A DNA stretch of 64,000 nt, from NCBI GenBank assembly GCA_934725015.1, contig CAKVAS010000008.1, positions 1 to 64,000 on the forward strand. Reading direction: 5' to 3'. Source of the DNA: an uncultured Bacteroidales bacterium. Its GTDB lineage: Bacteria; Bacteroidota; Bacteroidia; Bacteroidales; UBA932. Made by a program: the position numbers and the translations under genes. Shown here one piece after another: positions 24,636 to 35,200 of the stretch. How positions within the stretch are numbered: position 1 is the first letter of the stretch; each line of letters begins with the position of its first letter. The notes beneath the pieces are model-generated. The model had not been told where the DNA came from and ran no database searches. It saw nothing but the letters and a program-made list of their open reading frames with translations.

Positions 24636-27346
24636 ATTTTCACAATATTCGTTTTATACACCACTCCGTCCAGTGTCACCACGACAGTATAGCTGCCCGG
24701 CGCAGCCGACGACATATCGACGGACGAAGGTTCAAACGGATCCGCCGCCCCGAGCCCGTTCTCGAGGAAGACCGAGCCTATGGAAGATACAATCTTTACT
24801 GAGACGGACTCGTATTCTCCGTTCACCTTGATGTGCATCATGTCTTTGACCGGATTCGGATAGCAGACAATGGGCTTCGACTTGTCGGCGACCAGGATCT
24901 TGAACGACTGGGAGACGGACTCTCCCCGCACATCGGTTCCGGTCACGGTTATCTCAGAAATTCCGTAGGTCATTGGGGTTATGAGGAACTTTCCCTTCCC
25001 GTAGGTCATGTTCACGACATTTGGATTTGAGAAGCTGAAACTGTATGTCAACTCTTCGCCGTCGGCGTCGGTGAAATAGTCCGAGGCGTCAATCTGTGTG
25101 GTGCCCGAACCCTTTGAGTCGAAGACCATGTTTTCGAGCGTCCCGACGATTTCGGGCTCGTGGTTTTCGAGAATCTCGTATTTCACCGTCGATGAGGCTG
25201 AAAGGCCGTAATAGTCTGTCACCGTGAGCGTCGCCGTATATTTCCCGGTTTCTGCCGAGGCCGCATTGATCCTTATTTTCGGGGATTCCCTCACGAGCGT
25301 GTCAAGCACGGCAGCCTTGGATCCGGGCTCAAAGCCGATGCTGTAGAAATGTCCGTCAGGCTCTATGACCTCGAACTCCGCCACAGCGCTCTCGTGCGGC
25401 TTGAGAGTGAACTCAAGCGCGGACTTGGCGTTCATCTGCGGGGCGTGGTTCGGTCCGGTGGTGACTTTCACTCGGGCGGTGAGAGGCGACTTGTTTCCGG
25501 CAAGGTCGCACGCCTGTGCCGCCACATAGTACCCGGTTTCAAAGTCCGTCCCCGAAATCACCCCGCTGAGTTTTCCTTCGGCCGGTATGTCCTCGACATA
25601 GAACACCCCGAACATCGCGTCCTTCGCGGAAGTGAAGTCGGCGGTGGAATAATAGATGTAGATGCTTGTCGGCTTGCCGTCGTCGGCGTCGGACGGGACG
25701 GTCACGCTGAATCTGATGTTGTTCGACTCCGCGCTCGTCTCAAGTCCGGTCGGCGTCTCAGGCGCCTTTCCGCCGCTGCCCGCAATGGCCTTGTAGGCAT
25801 TGACTAGTCCCTTTCCCAGATAGTAGCCGGGGTTCTGGGAGGAGATGTCGGTCAGGTTGTCCTCGATGCGGCTTCGCAGCGCTTCGCAGGTGTAGCCGCT
25901 GCCGCCGTACCTGGAGAGAATAAGGGCGGCCACGCCGGAGACGTGCGGGCAGGCCATGGATGTTCCCTGCATCTTCCCGTACTTGTTTCCGGGAAGCGTG
26001 CTGAGCACCATGTTTCCTTTCTTCGCGTCTCCTCCCGGAGCGGAGACGTCGCACCATGAACCGTAGTTCGTGTAGTAGGCCCGCTTGTAGTCGGCGCCTA
26101 CGGAGCTGACATTGAGAATCTTGTCATAGTCGTTGCCGGAAACGGTCTTGTTGTCGTTTCCGGCCGCAAAGATGACGATTCCGCCTCGCATCGGCCCGGT
26201 CTGGCTCCCGTTCTTATCGACGCCGGCGTTCTTTATGAAGTAATCGACGGCATCCTTCAGAGAGGACGGCGTCGTGGTCAGATTCGTGTAGCCCCAGCTG
26301 TTCTGGGAGATTACCGCGCCGTGGTCGGCGGCCCATTTTATCGCCTCGGCTCCGGAACCCTGGTTGTCGCCGTCGAAAATCTGGCATGACATGAGCTTCG
26401 CTCCGCTGATTCCGCTTCCGCTGTTTCCTCCGGCCACTCCGCATACTCCCTTGCCGTTGTTGTTGACGGCGGCAATCGTACCCGCGACATGAGTGCCGTG
26501 GTCTTCCGCGTGGATGGTGTATGAGTTTGAGACGAAGTTATATCCATAGACATTTTCCCCCGTCTTTTCCGGATTCTTCCACATATTGTCCCTGAGGTCC
26601 TCGTGCGTGTAGTCGATTCCGCCGTCAACCACGGCAACGACGATGTCTCCCTTGTATTTCGCGTAGGCGGAATAGTTCTTCCATACCGGATAGACATTTA
26701 TGTCACAGCCGCTTACGGACGAGGACGCGGAGCCGTTGTTGTAGTAGTGCCACTGCTGCGAGAGCATGGGGTCGTCGAACGGCCCGCTTCCTCCGGCCTT
26801 TGTCGCGGCGGACGCATATTTCCCGGAAACCTGCACTTCAGGCACAGATGATTCGGACGCGGACGATCCGGAAACATATCCCACGACCTCCGGCTTGCCT
26901 ACAATCCCGATTTTCGGGCAGTATTCAACCTCCACGACACCCGGAAGATCCAGCCCTTCCGCAGCGCGTGTCATCGGCCGCATCTCGTCATAGGAGAGCA
27001 CATACCATCTGTGCAGTCCGGCTTCGCGGGTCCTTTCCTCGAACTCTCCGGCATCGGGGAAGAGCCGTCTCATCCTCACCACTCCCTGCGCGGCAAGCGA
27101 CGGCACCTCGGACATCTTCACAAAACCGTTCTCTCCCGTCGCCTTCTCAAGAGCCTCCGCAGTCCCGGGTTCCACATAAATGTTCATCTCGTGCAGCAGC
27201 GCGTCTTCCCCAAGCCCTTCCCCGAAGACTTCCCCGGAGGGACGGGTCTTGCTGCTGTTGTTGAAAATGTCGTCTTCCCTGATGCTGCACGCCCACAGCG
27301 AGCAGGCGGCGGCAGCAAGGCAAATCAAACGGACGCATCCTTTCAT
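24632..27346 (-). CDS. S8 subtilisin-type protease with type IX secretion sorting tail
   Basis: A 904-residue serine protease. The catalytic triad is clear: Asp in VAVVDGGIDYTHED (about 241), His in DHGTHVAGTIAAV (about 286) and Ser in GTSMACPHVSGVAAL (about 462). The N-terminus carries a lipobox-like SLWAC signal and an inhibitor-type prodomain (about 50-140). After the protease come Fn3- or cadherin-like domains (about 540-815), then a type A T9SS C-terminal domain (YPNPVKDMMHIKVNG, ending in GVVYKTNIVKI). T9SS cargo normally uses a plain Sec signal; this one looks lipoprotein-like. It is in an operon with an unknown exported protein upstream and the PorV/PorQ-like barrel downstream, so the three may be made together and secreted to the surface. 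Confidence 0.9.
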   Translation of the reverse strand: MKGCVRLICLAAAACSLWACSIREDDIFNNSSKTRPSGEVFGEGLGEDALLHEMNIYVEPGTAEALEKATGENGFVKMSEVPSLAAQGVVRMRRLFPDAGEFEERTREAGLHRWYVLSYDEMRPMTRAAEGLDLPGVVEVEYCPKIGIVGKPEVVGYVSGSSASESSVPEVQVSGKYASAATKAGGSGPFDDPMLSQQWHYYNNGSASSSVSGCDINVYPVWKNYSAYAKYKGDIVVAVVDGGIDYTHEDLRDNMWKNPEKTGENVYGYNFVSNSYTIHAEDHGTHVAGTIAAVNNNGKGVCGVAGGNSGSGISGAKLMSCQIFDGDNQGSGAEAIKWAADHGAVISQNSWGYTNLTTTPSSLKDAVDYFIKNAGVDKNGSQTGPMRGGIVIFAAGNDNKTVSGNDYDKILNVSSVGADYKRAYYTNYGSWCDVSAPGGDAKKGNMVLSTLPGNKYGKMQGTSMACPHVSGVAALILSRYGGSGYTCEALRSRIEDNLTDISSQNPGYYLGKGLVNAYKAIAGSGGKAPETPTGLETSAESNNIRFSVTVPSDADDGKPTSIYIYYSTADFTSAKDAMFGVFYVEDIPAEGKLSGVISGTDFETGYYVAAQACDLAGNKSPLTARVKVTTGPNHAPQMNAKSALEFTLKPHESAVAEFEVIEPDGHFYSIGFEPGSKAAVLDTLVRESPKIRINAASAETGKYTATLTVTDYYGLSASSTVKYEILENHEPEIVGTLENMVFDSKGSGTTQIDASDYFTDADGEELTYSFSFSNPNVVNMTYGKGKFLITPMTYGISEITVTGTDVRGESVSQSFKILVADKSKPIVCYPNPVKDMMHIKVNGEYESVSVKIVSSIGSVFLENGLGAADPFEPSSVDMSSAAPGSYTVVVTLDGVVYKTNIVKI

Positions 27347-27369
27347 TTTTCTTTCAGTTCAAAAGTTTC

Positions 27370-28053
27370 TTATTTTGCATCTTCCCCGCCGCTCACATAG
27401 TCAATCACCTTCAGGAGACTCTGCGGCTCTTTCCACTTAATCTTGTTCTGCTTCAGAAACGCCTTCCATCCCGCGGCCTTTTCTCCGTCGAGGAGCGGGG
27501 CGACTTCCTTCTTCATGGCCCGTACCCTGAACTCCGGCCCGACGAGCCAGAGCCTGGTCTCCGTGCGGAGTTCCACGCCCTTTGCCTTCTCGTTCAGGAT
27601 GTTCATGTAGTTCTGGTTCACCTGACTGTCTGTCTGCACGGAGGTGAGCTTCATTGTCGCCGCTGACGCCGAAGACGTCCCGTAGGCGCCGCCGGACTCC
27701 ATCGAGGCCTCGAAGTCTCCGAGAATCTCCGCCGCCACGCATCCGTTCTCATTCTTTGCTACGACTTTCAGCATCCTCCCATCGACGGGTATGAAGACAT
27801 CGTTTCCGATTTCGACGGCGATGATGTCCGTGAGGAACGCCGCCTTGATTACTCCGTTGTCGATGTAGTGGAGATTGTCGCGCCTGAGGTGTATGTTCAT
27901 CTTTCTTTCCTCCTCCTCCTTTCCTCCGCTCAGGACGACCTTACCTTCGGTGAAGGTGGGGTAGAGGTAGGGATATGTCGTCGTGGGCGACTGCGCTCCG
28001 GCAAGAGCCGAAACCATCAGGCATATTGCCGACATGAGAATTGTTCGTTTCAT
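27370..28053 (-). CDS. exported protein of unknown function
   Basis: A 227-residue protein with a Sec signal peptide (SALAGAQ) and no membrane segment afterwards. I do not recognise a domain. Its core (KVVLSGGKEEEERKMNIHLRRDN, FIPVDGRMLKVVAKNENG) suggests a small beta-rich domain and the C-terminal half is helical and lysine-rich. It is the first gene of a leftward operon, 23 bases ahead of the T9SS-tailed subtilisin. It may assist folding or localisation of that protease; nothing in the sequence proves this. A hairpin at 28077-28106 separates it from the next leftward gene upstream. Confidence 0.7.
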   Translation of the reverse strand: MKRTILMSAICLMVSALAGAQSPTTTYPYLYPTFTEGKVVLSGGKEEEERKMNIHLRRDNLHYIDNGVIKAAFLTDIIAVEIGNDVFIPVDGRMLKVVAKNENGCVAAEILGDFEASMESGGAYGTSSASAATMKLTSVQTDSQVNQNYMNILNEKAKGVELRTETRLWLVGPEFRVRAMKKEVAPLLDGEKAAGWKAFLKQNKIKWKEPQSLLKVIDYVSGGEDAK

Positions 28054-28076
28054 GTGAATTTCCTTTAATTATCAAA

Positions 28077-28106
28077 GGGAGGATGACCATGGCTGCCCAT
28101 CCTCCC
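28077..28106 (-). terminator. terminator of the leftward SusCD operon A
   Basis: GGGAGGATG (28077-28085) pairs with CATCCTCCC (28098-28106) around a 12-base loop. It is just past the 28155 stop codon, and on the minus strand it runs into TTTGATAATT. Confidence 0.6.
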
Positions 28107-28154
28107 GTAGTTTTTCGCTCCTTTTGGCCTGATGCCTGATGGAGCTGAATGTTC

Positions 28155-29822
28155 TTAGTTACGCGTTGCCTCGAAATCGTAGAGGAGCAGGTTGTTCCCG
28201 GCTCCGTCCTTGGCATATCCGGTCATTTCACCTCCGGCTATTATTGCTGCTCCAACATAGTAGTCAAAGCAGACAATCTTTCCTGCGGCAGGGACATTGA
28301 ACACTGCTTTGCCGTCGCGGTGGAAATAGGTCGCATATCCCTGCTCTTCAGTTCCTGAGAATGTGTCTTCGGCCTCTATGCTGAACTGTCCGTTGTCAAA
28401 GTTGAATTTGGTGTAAATCTTTCCTTCGATTCCGAGATAGTTCGTTATGACTATGTTGCCTTTTTCTTCATCGTCAGATTTCTCCACGACAAGTTTGTAC
28501 TCCGGAGAGTCCTCTCCTGTAAACGCGTTCTTTGAAACGACTGAATATGTGCCGATGATGTCATCGACCGTGTATCCATAGGAACTGTAGTACCCGTTTT
28601 CAACGGCAAATTCTTCACTTTCATTGCCATAGATGTCGAGGAACGAGCCTGCGGCAATCTTGTATGAGACATAAACTCCATATCCCGGGGCTTCGTTGAG
28701 GGCGATGCCTATTTTCTTGGTGTCAATAGCCTTGAAGGTCTGAGCCTTGTAGGTCACGGTCCTGTCGTTTGCATCGACGACGGAAATTGTCACTTCAGCA
28801 TTCTCGCTTTTGCCGGCGAGGGGATATGCGCTCTGCGAATAGCTGGTCATCACGAGTTTTTCCCAATCCGTGAATATAGTCGGTTCAGCTTCTTCCTCGT
28901 CACCGGTTTCACCCATGCCGTTGCCTTCGGTGTCCCCGTCCTCATTTACGGAAAGCTTGAAAGTCGCGGTCTTATATTCGGCCGCAATTCCGTCGGTCTC
29001 GCCCTTGGCACTGATGCTTGCATCCTCAAACGCGGCGCATTCGGCTCCGAGGGCGTTGGTTACGATTCCGGCCGGGTAGGTGAAGGTCACAATCGCGCCC
29101 GGAGTGTATTCTTCTTTCGGAATCACGACATAAAGCACATCACCATCTGCTTCCAGACACTCATTTTTCTGAGTGAGCTCAACGGTCTTCTGCGCAACGA
29201 GGTTCCCATCTGCATCAGGAGTCGTGTAGGCTGCATAGAAATGAGCCGTGACGCCGCCCTTGCCGGAGAGCACAACCGGGTCGTCGAACGGAATGGCAAC
29301 GATGAGAAGGCCGTCCTGCTCCATGAAATCTACATAATCAGGAAGAATCTGCGGCGCTGTTTCGTCAGTCGTCGTAGCAGTTGCCACGGCGACTTCGCTC
29401 ACGACTCCCTGATTGTTTGACGCCACGGCATAGACCGTGTAGGCGGTGTTGGAAGAGAGACCTCCGATGGTGAGCGTAACTGACTGGCTCTTTGTGTAGT
29501 CGAGAACAGCGGCGGCTGTCTTTTCAACCGGATTGCCCTCTTCATCGGCAATCTCGTATTTCAGCGCGACGAGGCTGCTCTTGCCCTCCAGCAGGGTCTC
29601 GGCATCTGTCTGAACCGCATCGCCTTCCGCAACTATGTAGGAGAAGAATGACGTGCCTTCCTTTGCCGTGACGCTAACCTCAATCCGGTCGTCCGCGAGA
29701 GTCTTGGCCGTGACTTCGGGCGCCTCTGTCTCCTTGAAGTCAATCGGACCGTCCTCGGCGAACTTTGTGCAGGATGCGGACAGTGCCGCAACCGCAAGTA
29801 TGCTTAAAAATATCTTTTTCAT
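28155..29822 (-). CDS. surface lipoprotein at the end of SusCD operon A
   Basis: A 555-residue lipoprotein with signal and lipobox (ALSASC). Fn3-like modules follow (about 35-130, SNTAYTVYAVASNNQGV), then long beta-rich segments with acidic patches (GNGMGETGDEEEAEPTIF at about 305). I see no enzyme motif. As the fourth gene of the susC-susD-lipoprotein series it occupies the slot of SusE/SusF-type binding proteins, which hold glycan at the cell surface, though the sequence is not obviously SusE. It is 12 bases behind the preceding gene. Its expression should follow the invertible promoter upstream of susC A. Confidence 0.75.
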   Translation of the reverse strand: MKKIFLSILAVAALSASCTKFAEDGPIDFKETEAPEVTAKTLADDRIEVSVTAKEGTSFFSYIVAEGDAVQTDAETLLEGKSSLVALKYEIADEEGNPVEKTAAAVLDYTKSQSVTLTIGGLSSNTAYTVYAVASNNQGVVSEVAVATATTTDETAPQILPDYVDFMEQDGLLIVAIPFDDPVVLSGKGGVTAHFYAAYTTPDADGNLVAQKTVELTQKNECLEADGDVLYVVIPKEEYTPGAIVTFTYPAGIVTNALGAECAAFEDASISAKGETDGIAAEYKTATFKLSVNEDGDTEGNGMGETGDEEEAEPTIFTDWEKLVMTSYSQSAYPLAGKSENAEVTISVVDANDRTVTYKAQTFKAIDTKKIGIALNEAPGYGVYVSYKIAAGSFLDIYGNESEEFAVENGYYSSYGYTVDDIIGTYSVVSKNAFTGEDSPEYKLVVEKSDDEEKGNIVITNYLGIEGKIYTKFNFDNGQFSIEAEDTFSGTEEQGYATYFHRDGKAVFNVPAAGKIVCFDYYVGAAIIAGGEMTGYAKDGAGNNLLLYDFEATRN

Positions 29823-29834
29823 AATCGTCTCAAA

Positions 29835-30743
29835 TTATTTTTTGACTGCGGTCATTCCCGGCATAATGATTTCCAACTGTCCCAAATCGCCGATTTGGAT
29901 AGCGAAGCCATAGTCGCCGAAGTTGAGGGAAACCTGTCCGTTGGCGTTGCTAATCGCTATGGTTATGTTTCCCGAATCCACGAAGTTGTCGTCATAAATG
30001 CCTCTCAATGTCAGTGGCGTCGTCCCCTGATAAAGATATTGGCTTTCCTGTCCGAACGGAACAATGATTTCTGTATTTTCGTCGTTCACGGTTCCATAGT
30101 ACAGAATATCGTCGGCTGCCCATCCCGGAATGAGGTAGATGTTGTAGAACCAGACTTTATGGTCATCTTCTGCATCCTTAAGAATCTCCATTGTTCCGGT
30201 CTTGGCCCCGTTGAAATAGCTTGTCGCCGAGGCATTATATTCGCCGAGCATGAAGCTGAGAGGATGGTCAATGTCCGTAATCTTCACGGTGCATTCGTCC
30301 TCGGAGCCGGCAACGACATCGTCATTCCCGAAAATCTGAATGCTGAACTCAAGGTCTCCAGTGTAGGCTCCGTTCTCCTTTGTAGTGAACTCAATGTAGC
30401 ATGTGCGGTTCTCTGCATTGAAAGTGAGAACTCCGGAATTATCGACAAGTTCGTAGTCAGTCCCGGCGATTGCCCCTTTGCCGGGTTCCGCGTCCTTCCA
30501 TGAGGCCGGAGCGCTGATTTCATATTTTACAGATGTGCTGATTCCTGCAACGGAAGCCAAAGTGACCGGAATCCTGAATGTGGCTCCGTCCTTTGAGTAG
30601 TCTTCAGCCACGGTGTAGCTTGTCTTCTCAAACGCAACGAATGCGTCCTTGTCGTCAAATTTTGCCGGCAGGTTCTTGTCGCAGGATGCCAGAGCAAAGG
30701 CTGCGGCTGATGCCAGACAAATATATGTCATTATTCTTTTCAT
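29835..30743 (-). CDS. surface lipoprotein with Calx-beta-like domain, operon A
   Basis: A lipoprotein of about 302 residues starting at MKRIMTY (the frame runs back to 30758, inside the susD stop region, but only 30743 gives a normal signal). The lipobox is ALASC. The first 150 residues look like a Calx-beta or Ig-type module (FVAFEKTSYTVAEDYSKDG, TFRIPVTLASVAG), and the C-terminal part (MLGEYNASATSYFNGA, FGDYGFAIQIGDL) resembles domains of SusE-position proteins. It is directly downstream of susD A and probably binds substrate at the surface. The ligand is unknown. Confidence 0.75.
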   Translation of the reverse strand: MKRIMTYICLASAAAFALASCDKNLPAKFDDKDAFVAFEKTSYTVAEDYSKDGATFRIPVTLASVAGISTSVKYEISAPASWKDAEPGKGAIAGTDYELVDNSGVLTFNAENRTCYIEFTTKENGAYTGDLEFSIQIFGNDDVVAGSEDECTVKITDIDHPLSFMLGEYNASATSYFNGAKTGTMEILKDAEDDHKVWFYNIYLIPGWAADDILYYGTVNDENTEIIVPFGQESQYLYQGTTPLTLRGIYDDNFVDSGNITIAISNANGQVSLNFGDYGFAIQIGDLGQLEIIMPGMTAVKK

Positions 30744-30747
30744 AATC

Positions 30748-32202
30748 TTACAATTCATTCTGTTCGAGGTTCGGATTCACGTCAATTTCGCTCTTCGGAA
30801 TAGGGAGCGCCCATTTCTTGCCCGGGAAATCCACATTGAGATTCATGGAACATATAGGGTAGTCCGTCGCGGAACGGGTCACGGAAACGCCCCAGCGGGC
30901 GAGGTCGTAAATGTAGTGTCCCTCCCATGCGAGTTCCCTGCGTCTCTCGTTGTGGATGTCGCTCTGGCCGACGGAACTGAAAGCCGCGCCGCCGCGTATC
31001 CCGGCAATTGTGTTCAGGTCAATGATTGCCGAAGTTCCTTCAACCGTAGCTCCGCGCATGATGGCCTCGGCGCGGTTGAGGTACATCTCGGAAAGACGGA
31101 GAATCACGACATTGTTGCAGTCCGGAGCGGCATTGTCGCCCTTGCCAGGATATTTGCCGGTCCATCGGAGGTCGGTAGGGTTCTTGTCGTCCTGACGATA
31201 CAGATCAAGACGCACGTCGCCTTCCTGATACAGGTCGAGCAGAGGTTTGGCAGCTATAGGGTCGCCGCAGCCCGCCGGGCTGATGAGATAGGAGATGTCT
31301 TCCCAGCTGCCGTAGGCACCGTTCGTGCGTTTTCCATAGACCTCGAATATGACCTCTCCTGAACCGGTGTCAGCACCCCAGACGCTCTTGTACTGCTCTT
31401 TGCTCCAGAGTTCGTACTTGCCGCTGGTAATGACCTTGGTCGCGTAGTCGGCCGCGTTCTGCCATTCTCCCATATAGAGATATACCCTTGAGAGGAGTGC
31501 CTGAATCGTGCTGATGTTCACGGTTGCGGCAGGGTCGGCCGTTCCCGGGTGAACGTAGTCCGGATCGATGATGCTTTCTGCCTCAAGAAGGTCTTTCACG
31601 ATGTTCTCGTAATTAGATACCACGGTCTCGCGTGCCGGCTTGCCGTTTGGGTCGGTGTGGTAGATGTACGGAACTCCGAGGCTTTCCGGATTGTTAGCCT
31701 TGCACCATGTGTAAGGCTGTCCGTAGGTCAGGACATTGCAGAAGTGCGAGAATGCCCTGAGGAAAAGGCACTCGGCCTTGAGGTTGTTCAGATCCTGCTC
31801 CGTCACGCCATCGACCGCCTTGCCGTCAAGATTATCTATTACATTGTTCGCATAGGCCACTGTGCTGTAGCAGTATGCCCACATTGAGGAGGTGTTGTCC
31901 TCGTTGTAGTTCCATGTGTATGACTGCGATGCTCGTCCTGTGTCGTAGGCCGTGGAACGCCTTCCGTTGCCTGAACGCATTTCAGCGTCGATTACCCAGC
32001 CGTTGCCGTACCATCCGGTCGATGCGATGTAGTAGTAGGCGCCGAATGTCGCGCTCTGAAGTCCGGAATATGTCGAGAGCGTGAGATCTGTGCTCTGCTG
32101 AAGTTTCGGTTCCCTCGTGAGGAAATCCGCGCAGCCCGTTGTGTTCAGAAGCGCCGCAGCTGCAAAAGTATATAACAATATTCTCTTTTTCATAATCATC
32201 AT
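30748..32202 (-). CDS. susD: SusD/RagB family surface glycan-binding lipoprotein, operon A
   Basis: SusD/RagB family, 484 residues. The lipobox is in NTTGC. A TPR-like helical region follows (ECLFLRAFSHFCNVLTYGQP and similar) and the family C-terminus is EWALPIPKSEI-like (WALPIPKSEIDVNPNLEQNEL ends the chain). SusD caps the SusC barrel and delivers nutrient to it. The start is probably MKKR at 32193 with two upstream methionines as alternatives. It lies 5 bases behind susC A. Ligand identity is not evident; neither this operon nor operon B carries a nearby glycoside hydrolase, so the substrate may be a glycan, glycoprotein or another polymer. Confidence 0.93.
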   Translation of the reverse strand: MMIMKKRILLYTFAAAALLNTTGCADFLTREPKLQQSTDLTLSTYSGLQSATFGAYYYIASTGWYGNGWVIDAEMRSGNGRRSTAYDTGRASQSYTWNYNEDNTSSMWAYCYSTVAYANNVIDNLDGKAVDGVTEQDLNNLKAECLFLRAFSHFCNVLTYGQPYTWCKANNPESLGVPYIYHTDPNGKPARETVVSNYENIVKDLLEAESIIDPDYVHPGTADPAATVNISTIQALLSRVYLYMGEWQNAADYATKVITSGKYELWSKEQYKSVWGADTGSGEVIFEVYGKRTNGAYGSWEDISYLISPAGCGDPIAAKPLLDLYQEGDVRLDLYRQDDKNPTDLRWTGKYPGKGDNAAPDCNNVVILRLSEMYLNRAEAIMRGATVEGTSAIIDLNTIAGIRGGAAFSSVGQSDIHNERRRELAWEGHYIYDLARWGVSVTRSATDYPICSMNLNVDFPGKKWALPIPKSEIDVNPNLEQNEL

Positions 32203-32207
32203 CTCTT

Positions 32208-35200
32208 TTAGAATGACACTTCAACTCCGCCGACGAATGACTTGACCATAGAGTGGGTGTAGCCGTTCGAGTAGCCTACGGAACCGAGTTCCGGGTCGAG
32301 CGCCGTCACATGATGGAATGTGTAAGGATTGAGTGCGCTGACATAGACCCTTACGCCCTTCATCTTGACAGGCTTGAGAATCTTCTCCGGGAGGGTATAT
32401 GACAGGGTTATGTCCTTGATTCTGGTGTAGCTGCCGTCCTGCAGGAACCGGGTTGAATATCCAACATAGTAGCGCCCCGGATTCTCGGCTACCGGCTTAG
32501 GAAGCACGCCTGTGTCGCCCGGCTTCTTCCAGTAGTTGAGCGCCGCGTTTGACGTGTTGTTGTTCATGAGGTAGCCGTCAAGCATCCCGGAGTTGTTGAC
32601 AACGACCTTGTTGCCGGCGACAAACTCGAAATATGCGGACAGGGAGAGGCCTTTCCATGAAACGGTGGTGTTGAATCCTCCGGTTGCCTTAGGCTCAGGA
32701 GAACCGGCATAGATGTAGCGCGCCTTTGACACATCTGAAGTGAGTTTCCCGTCCTTGTCATACCATATTCCGTTTCCGTTTGACGGATTCACGCCGTACC
32801 AGTCGCGGAGGTAGAAAGTGTAGAGGCTCTTGTCCTTGACGATTCTTACCGGGGTCGAGTTGTTCCCGTCGTCGTCTGCGCGGCTGTCCGTGATTTCCAG
32901 ATACTCTGAGTCGGCAAGGTCAAGCACCTTTGAGCGGTTGAACGCGATGTTGAATCCGGCCGTCCAGTACCAGTCGTTAGTGTTGAGAATCACTCCGTCA
33001 AGCTGGAGTTCAACACCGTTGTTGCGGATAGAACCGATGTTCATGAAGTTCGTGCCGAATCCGGTCGTGTAAGGCACTCGTTTGGAGAGGAGCATATCGG
33101 TGGTTTTCCTTGAATAGACATCGACGCTTCCCGTGAGCCTGTCGTCAAAGAACCCGAAGTCAAGGCCTGCATTCCATGTCTTGTTTTTTTCCCAGGAAAG
33201 ATTCGGATTTTCCGGACGTGAAGCAAGCATTCCGACAAGGTCCGCATAAGTCACTGTACTATAGACACCGTATGCCCTGTATGCGGAGATGTTGTTGTTG
33301 CCGTTCACGCCGTAGGATGCCCTGAGTTTGAGAGCACTGAGCCAGTTCTTCGTGCCCGACATCCATTTCTCGCGGTTGATGTTCCATGAGCCTCCTACGG
33401 ACCAGAACACGCCCCATTTGTTGTCCGCGCCGAAAAGCGAGCTTCCATCGGCACGCACTGATGCCTGAAGATAGTATTTGTTCAGGTAGTTGTAGTCCGC
33501 GACTCCGAAGAATGAAAGGAGAGTTTCCTCGATGATGTTGTAAGAAACCCTGTCCTGAGCCGCAGTTGATGTGGAAGGATACGGAATGAGCGGATCCACA
33601 TTCGGAGAGTAGCCTCCGAGATAGTCGTAGTTGTCCATCATCGCTTCCTGACCCGCCATCAGACGCAGCGAATGGTCGCCGAACTTGTCGTCGTATGTGA
33701 CAGTGTTGGAGGTCGTGAGACGAATGTCCTTTGACCAGTATTTGAACAGAGTTGCAGTACCCTCATTTGTCTCAGGCGCCCAGTATTGATGCGAATCCAC
33801 ATATACGAATTCGAGACCGTTGGTCGTCTTGAACGTAAGTTGTTTAAGAGGCTTCCACTCAAGGTAGAGATTGCCTTGAACCCTATAGTCCTTGTCGTTG
33901 TAGGTGTCGTAGGCAGCAACGGCTCTCGGGTTGGTGTTCTGATTCTCCGGGATGTCAACATTGTAGCTGCCGTCGGCATTTTTCAGCGGAGTCCATGGAT
34001 TTATGTCCCACATTGCCTTGACCGGGTTTATGTAGTAGGCATCACCCATCTGTCCGGAATTGGAGTCTGCATAGCTGAGATTTATCTTTGCTCCGGTCTT
34101 GAGGACATTGCTGAGTTTGAAATCAGCATTGACACGAGCCGTGAGACGCTGATAGTCAACACCATAGAAGACTCCGTCATTCTTGTGGTATGCCACGGAA
34201 GAATAATACGAAGCCTTGTCGTTTCCGCCGGTGGCGTTGATTTCATACTCCTGAAGAGTTCCTACCTTGGTGAGTTCCTTGTACCAGTTGGTCGTCCCGT
34301 TCTCGAGCATTGTCTGAGGATAGTAGTACTCGGATGTAGGATCGTCCGGATTGTAGCCGGCGTTGATTGCGCAGACGCGGCGGTAGTCCAGGAGTTCCTG
34401 TCCTGTGAGAGGCCGGTAGTTGTTGTCGTTGATGAGCTGCTGCGCTCCGAACTTCGCCCTTGCCGTGAACTTGGCCTGCCCGTTCTTTCCGCTCTTGGTA
34501 GTCACGAGTATGACACCGTTTGCGGCACGGGAACCATATACGGAAGCCGCTGCCGCGTCTTTGAGCACGGTGATGGACTCGATGTCATTGGGATTGAGGA
34601 ATGTTGATGAGGACCCGCCTCCTACGCCTGCATTGGAAAGCATGCGGAAGTCGCTTGACATCACCGGAATGCCATCGACAACCCAAAGAGGCTCGTTGCC
34701 GGCATTAATTGAGGATGTTCCTCGCACGCGGATGGTTGATGTGGAGCCCGGCTGACCGGAACCAGACGTTATTGACACGCCGGCCATCTTTCCCGCGAGC
34801 ATCTTATCGACGGATGTCGCCGGCACCTGAGCCAGCTGTTCGTTCTTCACTGATGTTACGGAGCCCGTGTTGGCTTCCCTTCGGACCGTTCCGTAGGCCA
34901 CGACGATGACGTCTTCAAGCACTTGGCTGTCCGGCTTGAGCTGGATTGTCACGAAGCTTCGTCCGTTGACCGGAACTTCTGTCGGGGTGAACCCGAGGCA
35001 GCTTACGGCAAGGGTGCCGTCGCCGGGAACATTGATGGAGAACTCTCCGACAGCGTCTGTCATAGTATAGACGCTTGTGCTGCCCTTAAGCTGGACAGCC
35101 GCGCTGACCACAGGGTCGCCGTTGTTGTCCGTGACAGTTCCGGAGACCTTGACAGTCTGAGCGAATGCCGTGCCCACGCCAATCAGCAGGCACAGCGCTA

